From Candidatus Uhrbacteria bacterium RIFOXYB12_FULL_58_10 (GTDB lineage: Bacteria > Patescibacteriota > Patescibacteriia > UBA9934 > GWF2-40-263), in NCBI GenBank assembly GCA_943348955.1, contig CALQZE010000002.1, positions 1 through 11,307 of the forward strand: 11,307 bases of DNA, in the 5' to 3' direction. The position numbers were made by a program, and so were the translations under genes. The stretch's first letter is position 1; each line of letters opens with the position of its first letter. Shown here one piece after another: positions 1-5,555 of the stretch. The notes beneath the pieces were generated by a model. The model was not told the origin of the DNA, did not search any database, and saw nothing but the letters and a program-made list of their open reading frames with translations.

Positions 1-452
1 GCAATCGTCCGGGAGATCCTGCGAGTAAGGGGTGGAAAGTGATTATGAAACCAACCCGAGATCAAGAACCGTTTCTTGCGATTACAAAAGAGTTGGGATT
101 GGATCCGGATACAACTGCGGTTTCTTGTCCGATGCGTGATAAAAAAGGAAATCAGATCGGTTGGGGAGGAGCAATGGGTCCTGCACAGTTTATTCCATCG
201 ACCTGGATGGGATACAAAGATAAGGTCACAGCCATCACAGGGAAAAGTGCAAACCCATGGGATATCAAAGACGCATTCCTTGCATCTGCAATAAAACTCG
301 CAGCTGGTGGTGCGACAACACAAGACGGAGAATGGGCTGCGGCTATGCGATATTTCTCCGGATCAACAAACGTCCGTTTCCGTTTTTATGGTGATAACGT
401 TGTTGCAACAGCAAACGCTTATCAAAAAGACATGGACGCATTAGCACAATAA
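1..452 (+). CDS. Lytic murein transglycosylase (MltB/SLT_2-like), C-terminal part, 5' truncated by window edge
   Basis: The frame is open from base 3 to the TAA at 450-452, giving 149 residues of a gene that starts left of the window; the GTG at 39 is not a credible start because homologous-looking sequence (GDPASKGWKV) continues upstream of it. The motif GWGGAMGPAQFIPSTW is the classic GAMG-x-x-QF-x-PSTW signature of MltB-type lytic transglycosylases, which cleave the MurNAc-GlcNAc bond of peptidoglycan and leave a 1,6-anhydro end. The following NPWDIKDAFLASAIKL segment also fits that fold. The catalytic Glu would lie upstream of the visible part, so activity cannot be judged here. In Patescibacteria such domains often follow a signal peptide and coiled coil (recalled from the family, not visible). 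The gene ends just before a strong hairpin terminator. Confidence 0.85.
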   Translation, partial: NRPGDPASKGWKVIMKPTRDQEPFLAITKELGLDPDTTAVSCPMRDKKGNQIGWGGAMGPAQFIPSTWMGYKDKVTAITGKSANPWDIKDAFLASAIKLAAGGATTQDGEWAAAMRYFSGSTNVRFRFYGDNVVATANAYQKDMDALAQ

Positions 453-455
453 AAC

Positions 456-485
456 AAAAGCATCATCCAATCGGATGATGCTTTT
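456..485. terminator. Bidirectional intrinsic terminator between convergent genes
   Basis: A perfect 13-bp stem (AAAAGCATCATCC / GGATGATGCTTTT) closes a 4-base AATC loop, with A-tract and T-tract flanks on both strands. It starts 3 bases after the transglycosylase stop and lies 27 bases beyond the end of the minus-strand SGNH gene, so it can end both convergent transcripts. Confidence 0.85.
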
Positions 486-512
486 ATGACAATGAGGCTG
501 GGTGGCAAAATT

Positions 513-1100
513 CTAGAATGGATAAACTTGAAGAACTTTTTCAAAAATCTTTTCATGCCCGTTTGCATTTGGATGTAAACCATCATCTAAATTTGAATGG
601 TTGATGATCTGAGCGGTCGAAATAAACAACAGATCATTTTGTTCACAAATTTTTTTTATTTCTGTATCGTATTTTTCGATCTGCTCATTCGCATAAAACA
701 ATGACTCATCCCATGGGACAGGCATCGTCTGTGCTTCATCAACACGCGTGAGTCCGATGAATACAACTTTGGAAGCGAACTCTTGTGCTTTCTTAAGGAG
801 TGTTTCGAGATTTAATCGAAATGTTTCGAGAAGAATGCGCGGCTGCTCTGGCGCGCGAAGATATTGTGAATCATTGATCCCGATCGCAAAAAAGATCACA
901 TCTGGTTTTCTTGCGCTCGCCTCAATATCAAATCGATTCAAAAGTTTTTCTGTATCATCATTCGGGATTCCAAGATTATAGATACGCACGTTTTCATCTT
1001 CTGAAGCCAAAAAATGCATTTTCAAACGCTCAACCCAACCACCTTTTTGTTCATCTGACGAACCCCAGGTAATACTGTCTCCAAAAATACAAATGTTCAT
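513..1100 (-). CDS. SGNH/GDSL-family hydrolase
   Basis: This 195-residue protein has all the SGNH blocks: block I GDSITWG with nucleophile Ser9, block II NLGIPNDD with Gly44, block III GIND with Asn76, and block V DGLHPN with the Asp173/His176 pair. It is a complete single-domain serine esterase or lipase of typical length; the substrate cannot be read from the sequence, and acyl or acetyl esters on carbohydrates are common for the family. There is no signal peptide or membrane segment, so a cytoplasmic enzyme is expected. The ATG at 1100 directly precedes the conserved NICIFGDS strand. The start lies 11 bases after the GIY-YIG stop, so the two genes are probably cotranscribed. Transcription probably ends at the hairpin 456-485. 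Only a weak purine stretch (ATAGAG) precedes the start. Confidence 0.9.
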   Translation of the reverse strand: MNICIFGDSITWGSSDEQKGGWVERLKMHFLASEDENVRIYNLGIPNDDTEKLLNRFDIEASARKPDVIFFAIGINDSQYLRAPEQPRILLETFRLNLETLLKKAQEFASKVVFIGLTRVDEAQTMPVPWDESLFYANEQIEKYDTEIKKICEQNDLLFISTAQIINHSNLDDGLHPNANGHEKIFEKVLQVYPF

Positions 1101-1111
1101 ATCTCTATTAT

Positions 1112-1369
1112 TTATTTCAAACTTTCCTTTATTCTTCGTAGCAACGGAATAGAAATTGATCCACTTCGTTTCACATGAGATTCACGATCGCGAGCTGTCT
1201 TCTCCGTAATATACGCTTCATAATAAACTAACTTCCAAGGCCGTCGAGGTCTGGTCGAATCAACTTCTCCATTATTGTGTTGTGCAAAACGTTTTCGCAG
1301 ATCGCCAGTTGAACCTTTGTAGAAATAATTGATATCAACCTGACTTTGAAGAACATAGAAGTACCACAT
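1112..1369 (-). CDS. Small GIY-YIG nuclease domain protein
   Basis: This 85-residue protein begins MWYFYVLQ, which matches the first strand of stand-alone GIY-YIG proteins (UPF0213/YhbQ-like). The GIY tyrosine is Tyr5 and the YIG equivalent is FYKGS (Tyr17, Gly19). RKRFAQHNNG carries Arg27 and His31, and the likely metal-binding Glu63 is in ARDRESHVKR. The start at 1369 was chosen over upstream in-frame codons because the domain begins there and a -10-like TATACT lies 9 bases before it; the upstream frame crosses a terminator hairpin. Members of this family are structure-like nucleases or of unknown role, and no specific DNA target can be inferred. It is followed 11 bases later by the SGNH hydrolase gene. 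The GIY-YIG call is firm, the biological role unknown. Confidence 0.88.
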   Translation of the reverse strand: MWYFYVLQSQVDINYFYKGSTGDLRKRFAQHNNGEVDSTRPRRPWKLVYYEAYITEKTARDRESHVKRSGSISIPLLRRIKESLK

Positions 1370-1378
1370 AACAAATTT

Positions 1379-1384
1379 AGTATA
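1379..1384 (-). promoter_or_regulatory. -10 box candidate for the GIY-YIG/SGNH unit
   Basis: Read on the minus strand this is TATACT (5 of 6 to TATAAT). It is only 9 bases from the ATG at 1369, so initiation about 7 bases downstream would give an almost leaderless mRNA. No good -35 is visible: the best is TTGTTT at 1405-1400 with a 15-base spacer, overlapping the preceding terminator. Confidence 0.4.
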
Positions 1385-1403
1385 AAGAAAAGCTTGGTAA
1401 AAC

Positions 1404-1429
1404 AAAAGAACACCTCTCGGTGTTCTTTT
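1404..1429 (-). terminator. Intrinsic terminator of the tRNA-Trp transcript
   Basis: An 11-bp perfect stem (AAAAGAACACC / GGTGTTCTTTT) closes a 4-base loop. On the minus strand it is followed by TTTTGTTTT, so it best terminates the tRNA-Trp transcript about 75 to 100 bases beyond the mature 3' end. It sits just upstream of the GIY-YIG -10 box and insulates that unit. Confidence 0.75.
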
Positions 1430-1479
1430 ACTAACATGTTGGCACGAAACGTGACCTGACACACTACAGCTGAGTGGCA

Positions 1480-1507
1480 GGCCACGTCGGGCGCGACCGA
1501 CGTGGCC
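1480..1507 (-). other. Perfect 11-bp GC-rich hairpin overlapping the tRNA-Trp 3' end
   Basis: GGCCACGTCGG and CCGACGTGGCC flank a 6-base GC-rich loop. Read on the minus strand, the first five bases of the left arm are G72, G73 and the CCA end of the tRNA. It has no U-tract, so it is not a normal terminator. It may fold the trailer and mask the tRNA 3' end until processing. Confidence 0.7.
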
Positions 1508-1576
1508 GGGGCGGTGGGAATCGGACCCACGTCAGAGGTTTTGGAGACCTCCGTCCTACCATTGAACGACGCCCCT
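1503..1576 (-). tRNA. tRNA-Trp(CCA) with encoded CCA
   Basis: The minus strand folds as a complete cloverleaf of 74 bases. The acceptor strands GGGGCG/CGCCCC pair at positions 2-7 with 66-71. The D stem is GTTC/GGAC with GG in the loop. The anticodon stem GAGGT/ACCTC encloses loop CTCCAAA, giving anticodon CCA. The variable loop has 4 bases, and the T stem is GTGGG/CCCAC. The discriminator is G73, as in bacterial tRNA-Trp, and CCA is encoded at 1505-1503. Two oddities are visible: position 1 is A opposite G72 (E. coli has A1-U72), and the T loop reads TCCGATT, with C in place of the near-universal T55. The match to the E. coli tRNA-Trp body (GGGGCGT, CTCCAAAAC, CGCCCC) supports identity. Confidence 0.93.
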
Positions 1577-1590
1577 ATAGCAGTGACGGG

Positions 1591-1596
1591 ATTATA
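1591..1596 (-). promoter_or_regulatory. tRNA-Trp promoter, -10 box
   Basis: On the minus strand this reads TATAAT, a perfect -10 consensus preceded by TG, 14 bases upstream of the tRNA 5' end. This allows a start about 7 bases before the mature end. The -35 region is weak (CTTCCA at 17-base spacing, 3 of 6). Confidence 0.65.
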
Positions 1597-1663
1597 CAGG
1601 ATGAGAGAAAAAATGGAAGATCTGTTATGCTTTCTTTGTTTGCAGACAGTTATTAAATTTTCT

Positions 1664-2071
1664 ATGCAATATTGGCTTCTCAAAACAGAACCTTCGACGT
1701 ATTCTTGGGATGATCTCGTTTGTGATGGAAAAGGATCTTGGGATGGAGTTCGAAATTACCAAGCACGAAATAATCTGAGAGCGATGAAAAAAGGGGATTT
1801 GGTTTTTATTTATCATTCCGTACACGAAAAAGTGGTTAAAGGAATCGCAGAAGTTGTTCGAGAAGTGTATCGCGATCAAACGGCGACGGAGGGGGATTGG
1901 AGTATGGTTGAGATTGTTCCGATTCAGAAACTTGAAAAAGAAATTTCGCTTTTGGAGATCAAACAAAATCCGGATTTGAAAGAAATGATTCTTGTGAATC
2001 ATTCGCGATTGTCTGTACAGCCAGTTTCGAAAAAAGAATGGGAAATCTGTTTGAACCTGTCGGAAACGTAA
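1664..2071 (+). CDS. EVE domain protein (PUA-like superfamily)
   Basis: This 135-residue protein starts MQYWLLKTEPSTYSWDDL, the typical N-terminus of EVE (thymocyte nuclear protein 1-like) proteins. The conserved WDGVRNYQARNNLR follows at about residues 27-40, and then KKGDLVFIYHS. EVE domains resemble YTH and PUA folds and are proposed to bind modified bases in DNA or RNA through an aromatic pocket; the ligand here is unknown. The ATG at 1664 is chosen because EVE proteins begin at this strand; in-frame ATGs at 1601 and 1613 would add unconserved residues, and the open frame continues back through the tRNA gene, which is non-coding. No Shine-Dalgarno or convincing promoter precedes it. The gene reads away from tRNA-Trp and ends shortly before the 905-residue surface protein gene. 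Confidence 0.9.
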   Translation: MQYWLLKTEPSTYSWDDLVCDGKGSWDGVRNYQARNNLRAMKKGDLVFIYHSVHEKVVKGIAEVVREVYRDQTATEGDWSMVEIVPIQKLEKEISLLEIKQNPDLKEMILVNHSRLSVQPVSKKEWEICLNLSET

Positions 2072-2078
2072 TTATGAT
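2051..2078 (+). promoter_or_regulatory. Promoter candidate for the 905-residue surface protein
   Basis: TTGAAC (2051-2056, 4 of 6) and TATGAT (2073-2078, 5 of 6) are separated by 16 bases, overlapping the end of the EVE gene. Initiation near 2085 would leave a leader of about 33 bases without a Shine-Dalgarno motif. Confidence 0.5.
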
Positions 2079-2117
2079 ACAATAAAGATCATTGATACAT
2101 AAAAATTTTCAAAGAAT

Positions 2118-4835
2118 ATGACGCATGTTCATTTCCGTTTAAAAAATGTCTGTACCGTTCTGCTTTTGTCTATAATGACAATAATGGGATTGTTTATTTC
2201 CCTGCAAAATGTAAGAGCGCTTGTCTTTTTTTTTCCACTGAGCATCACGACTCCGTATACGTCCTCATTAAATAATGGAAGTTCTGTTATTTCGTTTACA
2301 AGCGGGAGCGATGCAACTCCACTCGTTGGTGTGTGTTCTATTGATAATTTTGTAACGTATGCAGAATGTATAACGGGCGTTACGACACTTGCGAACATTC
2401 CGGGTTTCGGAGCTCTTCCAGATGGAGTCTTCACCCTCTATCTTCAAGATGATGATTCAAGTCGCAATACTCAAATAGAGTTTAGAGAGGGGATCATCAA
2501 AGATACAATTCCTCCCGTCATAACTCCGAGTGCTCCAACTAGCGGTACACATGTAAATTCAACTTTTTCGTTCGTTTATTCATTGAGCGGTAATGCGGAT
2601 TCAGGCACAATCACATTTGCACAGACAGGCGGTTCTCCGGATAGTGCGTCTCATGTATTTGTGATTGCGAGAGACGATGCGGCTAATGGAACGCACACCC
2701 TTTCAAGAACGATGCTTGAGGCGGGCTTTGGAAACTCCTTGGTTGACGGTGCAATTTATTCCATCACATCTGTTGTGACGGACATGGCAGGAAATCAATC
2801 CGCACCTATTACCCATACAGGTATCACTCTCGATTTAACCGCTCCGTCTGCGCCAGCACGCACACATATCACTTCAAGTAACGTGATTTCAAATCTCGCA
2901 AAAATAGGGGATACCGTTACCGTAACGGCACTTGTGGATGCTGGGACAAGAGTGACTGGAACGATTGGTGGAAAAGTGGCGACAAGCTCCTCAGTTAATG
3001 GTTCGGATGCAACGCTTACGCGTCTTTTGGATGGAACAGAAACAGAAGGAGTTGGTCTTGATTTCACCATTGTTTCCACAGATGAGGCAGAAAATTATTC
3101 AGAGACATTAACGAAAACCAGCATCGTTGATGAATCTTCCGTTCAGACAGATTTTACAGCTCCTGTTTTACCGACAGCGAGTCCGATTGCGGGCACATAT
3201 ACAGGTACACAAAGCGTCACGCTTTCTTCTGTGGGGTCTTCGAGTGTTCTTTTCACTGTAGATGGCACAATACCAACGTGTTCTACGGGGATCGCTTATG
3301 CGGGAGCGATTTCTGTTTCTTCATCAACAACGATTAAAGCAAGAGGTTGTGATATCACAGGAAATGCGTCTGCACTCGCCACCTTCAGTTACACAATAAA
3401 CATTTCAGGCGGTGGTAGCGGTGGAAATGTTTATACTCCACCTCCATCTTCACCCACAGCAAGTCCAATTGCCGGCACATACACAGGCGTGCAAAACGTG
3501 ACTCTTTCTTCTGCGGGAGCGACAAGTATTCGCTTCACAACAGACGGAACAACTCCAACGTGTTCTGTTGGAACGGTTTACGTCGGAGCGATCCCTGTGT
3601 TTTCAACAAAAACAATCAGGGCAAGAGGTTGTAATGTATCCGGAGTTGCTTCTACACTTGCCACATTTAGTTACACCATAAACAGTTCAAGTGGTGGTAG
3701 TGGCAGTTCCGTTTCGACTCCCTCATTGCCGACAGCAAATCCTGTTGCTGGCACGTTTGCAAGTACACAAAATGTCACTTTGTCTTCAACAAACGCGACA
3801 AGTATTCGCTTCACAACAGACGGAACAACTCCGACGTGTTCTGTTGGAACGGTCTATACGGGAGCTATTGTCGTTTCTTCAACAAAAACAATTAAAGCAA
3901 AAGGTTGTAATGTGTCCGGAGTCGCTTCCTCGCTCGCAACGTTTGTTTATACAATCAATGCTTCAAGCAGTAATAGTTCCATTTCGCCTCCATCCTTGCC
4001 AATAGCAAGTCCCGTTTCCGGTGTGTATTCAAGTATACAAACCGTCACGTTATCCTCATCGGGAGCGACAAGTATCCGTTATACAATGGATGGAACAACT
4101 CCAACATGTACCATTGGATCGATCTATTCGGGGGCGATATCCGTTTCCTCCACAAAAACAATCAGAGCAAGAGGTTGTAATGCTTCTGGAGTCATGTCTC
4201 CACTCGCCATCTATGTGTATACGATAAACAGTTCGGGTGGCAGTAGTATTTACGTCGCACCTATTGCTGTGATCATTCATGACCCTTCTCAATATCTGAA
4301 ATTGTTGTCGGATTTTGGATTAATCAGTGATCCGGTGAATTTTGAAATGTATAAGTCATCGGTTCAATCCGATGCAAGTACTTATGGTGTTGCGATTACT
4401 GCAGAACAGGTGAGGGTTATTTCAAATTTTATTACGTACGGTGCATCAACAGAAACCATCAAACTTGGTTCAGGTGAACGACGTGCGGTTATTCGAGATT
4501 ATTTTGAAACCGTCGGTCGTGGAGATGTTGTTTGGGATGATATTCAGCGTCTTACGATCGGACAAAAACCCGTCAAACGTAATTTGGCAAAAGAACAAGC
4601 ACAGGTAGCGGTTGCTCTTGCACATTTTACACAAATGGTTGGTCATCCACCGAACTTTAAAGACACGTCAGAGGATTTGGCTTGGAATACGTTAATGTAT
4701 CGCATTCGTTTCCCACGTGATCTTGTAAAGGAACAGCAAGGAATTCATAAATTTGAAAGCATTTTCAAGCGTATACCGTTGACTCCTTTTGAATGGGCGA
4801 TCGTGAGAGCTCTTGGGTATGTATTGAAGAATTGA
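2118..4835 (+). CDS. Exported multi-domain surface protein with four chitobiase-C-terminal-like repeats
   Basis: This is a 905-residue protein. Residues 1-34 form a signal peptide: basic HFRLK, a hydrophobic core to about residue 29, then VRA as a plausible cleavage site after Ala34. No lipobox is seen. Residues about 35-350 are beta-rich Ig-like modules punctuated by D-x-T/I-(A/P)-P junctions (KDTIPPV, LDLTAPS, TDFTAPV). Residues 352-428, 446-522, 538-614 and 628-704 are four repeats of exactly 77 residues with the core TDGTTPTC ... TIRARGC, resembling the chitobiase/beta-hexosaminidase C-terminal domain (CHB_HEX_C_1). Each repeat has two Cys 23 residues apart, consistent with one disulfide outside the cell. 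Gly/Ser/Pro linkers join them. Residues about 720-905 are a mixed helical domain with LGSGER (783-788) and three weakly similar units ending FEWAIVRALGY. No catalytic motif is seen; binding to carbohydrate, envelope or another cell is inference. A terminator follows at 4847-4880. Confidence 0.85.
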   Translation: MTHVHFRLKNVCTVLLLSIMTIMGLFISLQNVRALVFFFPLSITTPYTSSLNNGSSVISFTSGSDATPLVGVCSIDNFVTYAECITGVTTLANIPGFGALPDGVFTLYLQDDDSSRNTQIEFREGIIKDTIPPVITPSAPTSGTHVNSTFSFVYSLSGNADSGTITFAQTGGSPDSASHVFVIARDDAANGTHTLSRTMLEAGFGNSLVDGAIYSITSVVTDMAGNQSAPITHTGITLDLTAPSAPARTHITSSNVISNLAKIGDTVTVTALVDAGTRVTGTIGGKVATSSSVNGSDATLTRLLDGTETEGVGLDFTIVSTDEAENYSETLTKTSIVDESSVQTDFTAPVLPTASPIAGTYTGTQSVTLSSVGSSSVLFTVDGTIPTCSTGIAYAGAISVSSSTTIKARGCDITGNASALATFSYTINISGGGSGGNVYTPPPSSPTASPIAGTYTGVQNVTLSSAGATSIRFTTDGTTPTCSVGTVYVGAIPVFSTKTIRARGCNVSGVASTLATFSYTINSSSGGSGSSVSTPSLPTANPVAGTFASTQNVTLSSTNATSIRFTTDGTTPTCSVGTVYTGAIVVSSTKTIKAKGCNVSGVASSLATFVYTINASSSNSSISPPSLPIASPVSGVYSSIQTVTLSSSGATSIRYTMDGTTPTCTIGSIYSGAISVSSTKTIRARGCNASGVMSPLAIYVYTINSSGGSSIYVAPIAVIIHDPSQYLKLLSDFGLISDPVNFEMYKSSVQSDASTYGVAITAEQVRVISNFITYGASTETIKLGSGERRAVIRDYFETVGRGDVVWDDIQRLTIGQKPVKRNLAKEQAQVAVALAHFTQMVGHPPNFKDTSEDLAWNTLMYRIRFPRDLVKEQQGIHKFESIFKRIPLTPFEWAIVRALGYVLKN
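3171..3401 (+). repeat. Chitobiase-C-terminal-like repeat 1 (77 codons)
   Basis: Runs from PTASPIAGTYTG to FSYTIN. It is the most divergent copy, with DGTIPTC and ARGCDITG in place of DGTTPTC and ARGCNVSG. Confidence 0.8.
3453..3683 (+). repeat. Chitobiase-C-terminal-like repeat 2 (77 codons)
   Basis: Same length and boundaries as the other copies. It shares a nearly identical DNA block (3519-3580) with repeat 3. Linker of 17 codons from repeat 1. Confidence 0.85.
3729..3959 (+). repeat. Chitobiase-C-terminal-like repeat 3 (77 codons)
   Basis: Runs from PTANPVAGTF to FVYTIN. Its block 3795-3856 matches repeat 2 at the DNA level. Linker of 15 codons from repeat 2. Confidence 0.85.
3999..4229 (+). 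repeat. Chitobiase-C-terminal-like repeat 4 (77 codons)
   Basis: Runs from PIASPVSGVYSS to YVYTIN. The Cys pair is kept (TPTCT, ARGCN). Linker of 13 codons from repeat 3. Confidence 0.82.
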
Positions 4836-4846
4836 TGGTAAAATAA

Positions 4847-4880
4847 AAAATAAGACACCAGATTTCTGGTGTCTTATTTT
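4847..4880. terminator. Bidirectional intrinsic terminator
   Basis: A 15-bp perfect stem (AAAATAAGACACCAG / CTGGTGTCTTATTTT) closes an ATTT loop, with A- and T-rich ends on both strands. It starts 11 bases after the surface-protein stop and lies 10 bases past the stop of the minus-strand microprotein gene, so it serves both. Confidence 0.88.
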
Positions 4881-4890
4881 GTCGCAGTGA

Positions 4891-5007
4891 TTACGCTGCT
4901 ACTTCCTCATCTGTTTCTTCAGCTTCAGGAGCTGGTTCAGCTGCTACTTCTTCAGCTGCTTCTGCTGCTGGGGCTGCTACTTCTTCCTCGGGTGTTTCTG
5001 TTTCCAT
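4891..5007 (-). CDS. Acidic Ala/Glu-rich microprotein (38 residues)
   Basis: A minus-strand frame from ATG (5007) to TAA (4891) encodes 38 residues starting METETPEEEVAA. It contains 14 Glu, 1 Asp and 12 Ala, with no basic or aromatic residue. The pentapeptide EEVAA occurs three times (residues 8-12, 19-23, 34-38), the last forming the C-terminus; the DNA repeats as GCTGCTACTTC on the plus strand. Support for a real gene is the full set of signals around it: a TTGACA-17-CATACT promoter about 28 bases upstream and a strong terminator 10 bases downstream. There is no Shine-Dalgarno. Function is unknown: the protein should be highly acidic and largely disordered or helical, and the VAA end resembles ssrA-like ClpXP-recognised tails. 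It could instead be a structured RNA transcribed from the same promoter. Confidence 0.55.
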   Translation of the reverse strand: METETPEEEVAAPAAEAAEEVAAEPAPEAEETDEEVAA

Positions 5008-5034
5008 AGGATGCGGAACATGAATGAGGGTGCA

Positions 5035-5063
5035 AGTATGTCAAGAACGGATGTGTTTGTCAA
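5035..5063 (-). promoter_or_regulatory. Promoter for the acidic microprotein
   Basis: On the minus strand a perfect TTGACA (5063-5058) and CATACT (5040-5035, 4 of 6) are separated by exactly 17 bases. The expected start is near 5028, giving a leader of about 20 bases. A second perfect TTGACA at 5044-5039 has no comparable -10 partner. Confidence 0.6.
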
Positions 5064-5111
5064 TCCTTTCAGATCTGCTGGCATTTGAAGAGGTGAGGAG
5101 ATAAAATAAAG

Positions 5112-5147
5112 ATGGTTTTACTCATAAATGGTTCATTATGGAAATGA
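5112..5147 (+). CDS. Possible 11-codon leader peptide overlapping the rhodanese start
   Basis: ATG at 5112 opens MVLLINGSLWK and stops at TGA 5145-5147, which overlaps the in-frame rhodanese ATG at 5144 as ATGA. It is preceded by GAGGTGAGGAG (5090-5100), the most Shine-Dalgarno-like run in the window, 11 bases before this ATG. Translational coupling is possible; chance is equally plausible for so short a frame. Confidence 0.2.
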   Translation: MVLLINGSLWK

Positions 5148-5494
5148 CAGCTCAAGACCATGTCGCTCAGGAAAAAGGCAGCATCCCTTCAATTTCAATG
5201 AAAGATTTTTTGGCGATGCAAGAAAAAGGGGAAACGTATACACTTATTGATGTTCGTGAACAAAATGAGTGGGATGCAGGTCATATTGATGAAGCTGTGT
5301 TTTTGCCAAGCGGTATTCTTCCGTTTAAAATTGCAGATGTCGTACCGGATAAACACGCACCGATCATTGTTCACTGTGCAAGTGGAGGTCGTTCATCTCT
5401 CTGTGTTCAGACGCTCTTAAAGATGGGATATGCACATGTAAAAAATTTAGAAGGTGGTTATACGGGTTACTGTGCTGCTACAAAAAATAAATAA
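5138..5494 (+). CDS. Single-domain rhodanese (sulfurtransferase-like)
   Basis: This 118-residue protein has one rhodanese domain. Its marks are YTLIDVREQNEWDAGHI at residues 34-50 (the DVRE and GHI signatures), then PIIVHCASGGRSS with catalytic Cys80 and Arg85 in a six-residue active-site loop, and finally GYAHVKNLEGGYTGY. Rhodaneses carry sulfur as a Cys persulfide and transfer it to thiophilic acceptors; the loop length fits the sulfur rather than the phosphatase class. There is no signal peptide, so it is cytoplasmic. The N-terminus is uncertain: ATG at 5138 or 5144, both without an adjacent Shine-Dalgarno. No terminator separates it from the downstream receiver genes, so some read-through into them is possible. 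No clear -35/-10 pair was found upstream (only TAAAAT at 5102-5107). Confidence 0.92.
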   Translation: MEMTAQDHVAQEKGSIPSISMKDFLAMQEKGETYTLIDVREQNEWDAGHIDEAVFLPSGILPFKIADVVPDKHAPIIVHCASGGRSSLCVQTLLKMGYAHVKNLEGGYTGYCAATKNK

Positions 5495-5500
5495 AATGGT

Positions 5501-5529
5501 TTGTATAAAAAAACGGATAAGGATATAAT
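5501..5529 (+). promoter_or_regulatory. Promoter of the receiver/surface-protein operon
   Basis: TTGTAT (5501-5506, TTG core) and TATAAT (5524-5529, 6 of 6) are separated by exactly 17 bases. The expected start near 5536 gives a leader of about 20 bases before the ATG at 5556, with a pyrimidine-rich TTCTTTCTATTTCTT and no Shine-Dalgarno. Confidence 0.68.
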
Positions 5530-5555
5530 AAACGTATTGATTCTTTCTATTTCTT

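Noticed and set aside
39..41. GTG as the start of the first gene
   Set aside because: Family-like sequence (NRPGDPASKGWK) continues in frame to the window edge, so the gene is truncated, not started here.
1480..1507. tRNA-linked attachment site of an integrated element
   Set aside because: The inverted repeat is local to the tRNA trailer, no second copy of the tRNA 3' end was seen, and there is no integrase gene in the window.
1480..1507. Intrinsic terminator
   Set aside because: It is GC-rich but has no U-tract on either strand; the hairpin at 1404-1429 fits that role better.
1502..1663. In-frame upstream extension of the EVE protein
   Set aside because: It would translate the complement of the tRNA-Trp gene and adds unconserved sequence; EVE proteins start at M-x-YWLLKTEP.
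1228..1683. 151-codon minus-strand frame across the tRNA and its promoter
   Set aside because: It overlaps the GIY-YIG gene in another frame and reads through a tRNA and terminator; it shows no domain or coherent composition.
2118..2220. Lipoprotein signal peptide on the 905-residue protein
   Set aside because: The Cys at residue 12 lies inside the hydrophobic core with no lipobox; a normal signal peptidase I site (VRA) fits.
3691..4227. Extra plus-strand frames inside the 905-residue gene
   Set aside because: They are out-of-frame shadows of the repeat units; their own similarity to each other only reflects the 77-codon repeats.
3171..4229. CRISPR-like array
   Set aside because: Repeats are 231 bp, in frame and protein-coding with Ser/Gly linkers; there are no short identical repeats with unique spacers.
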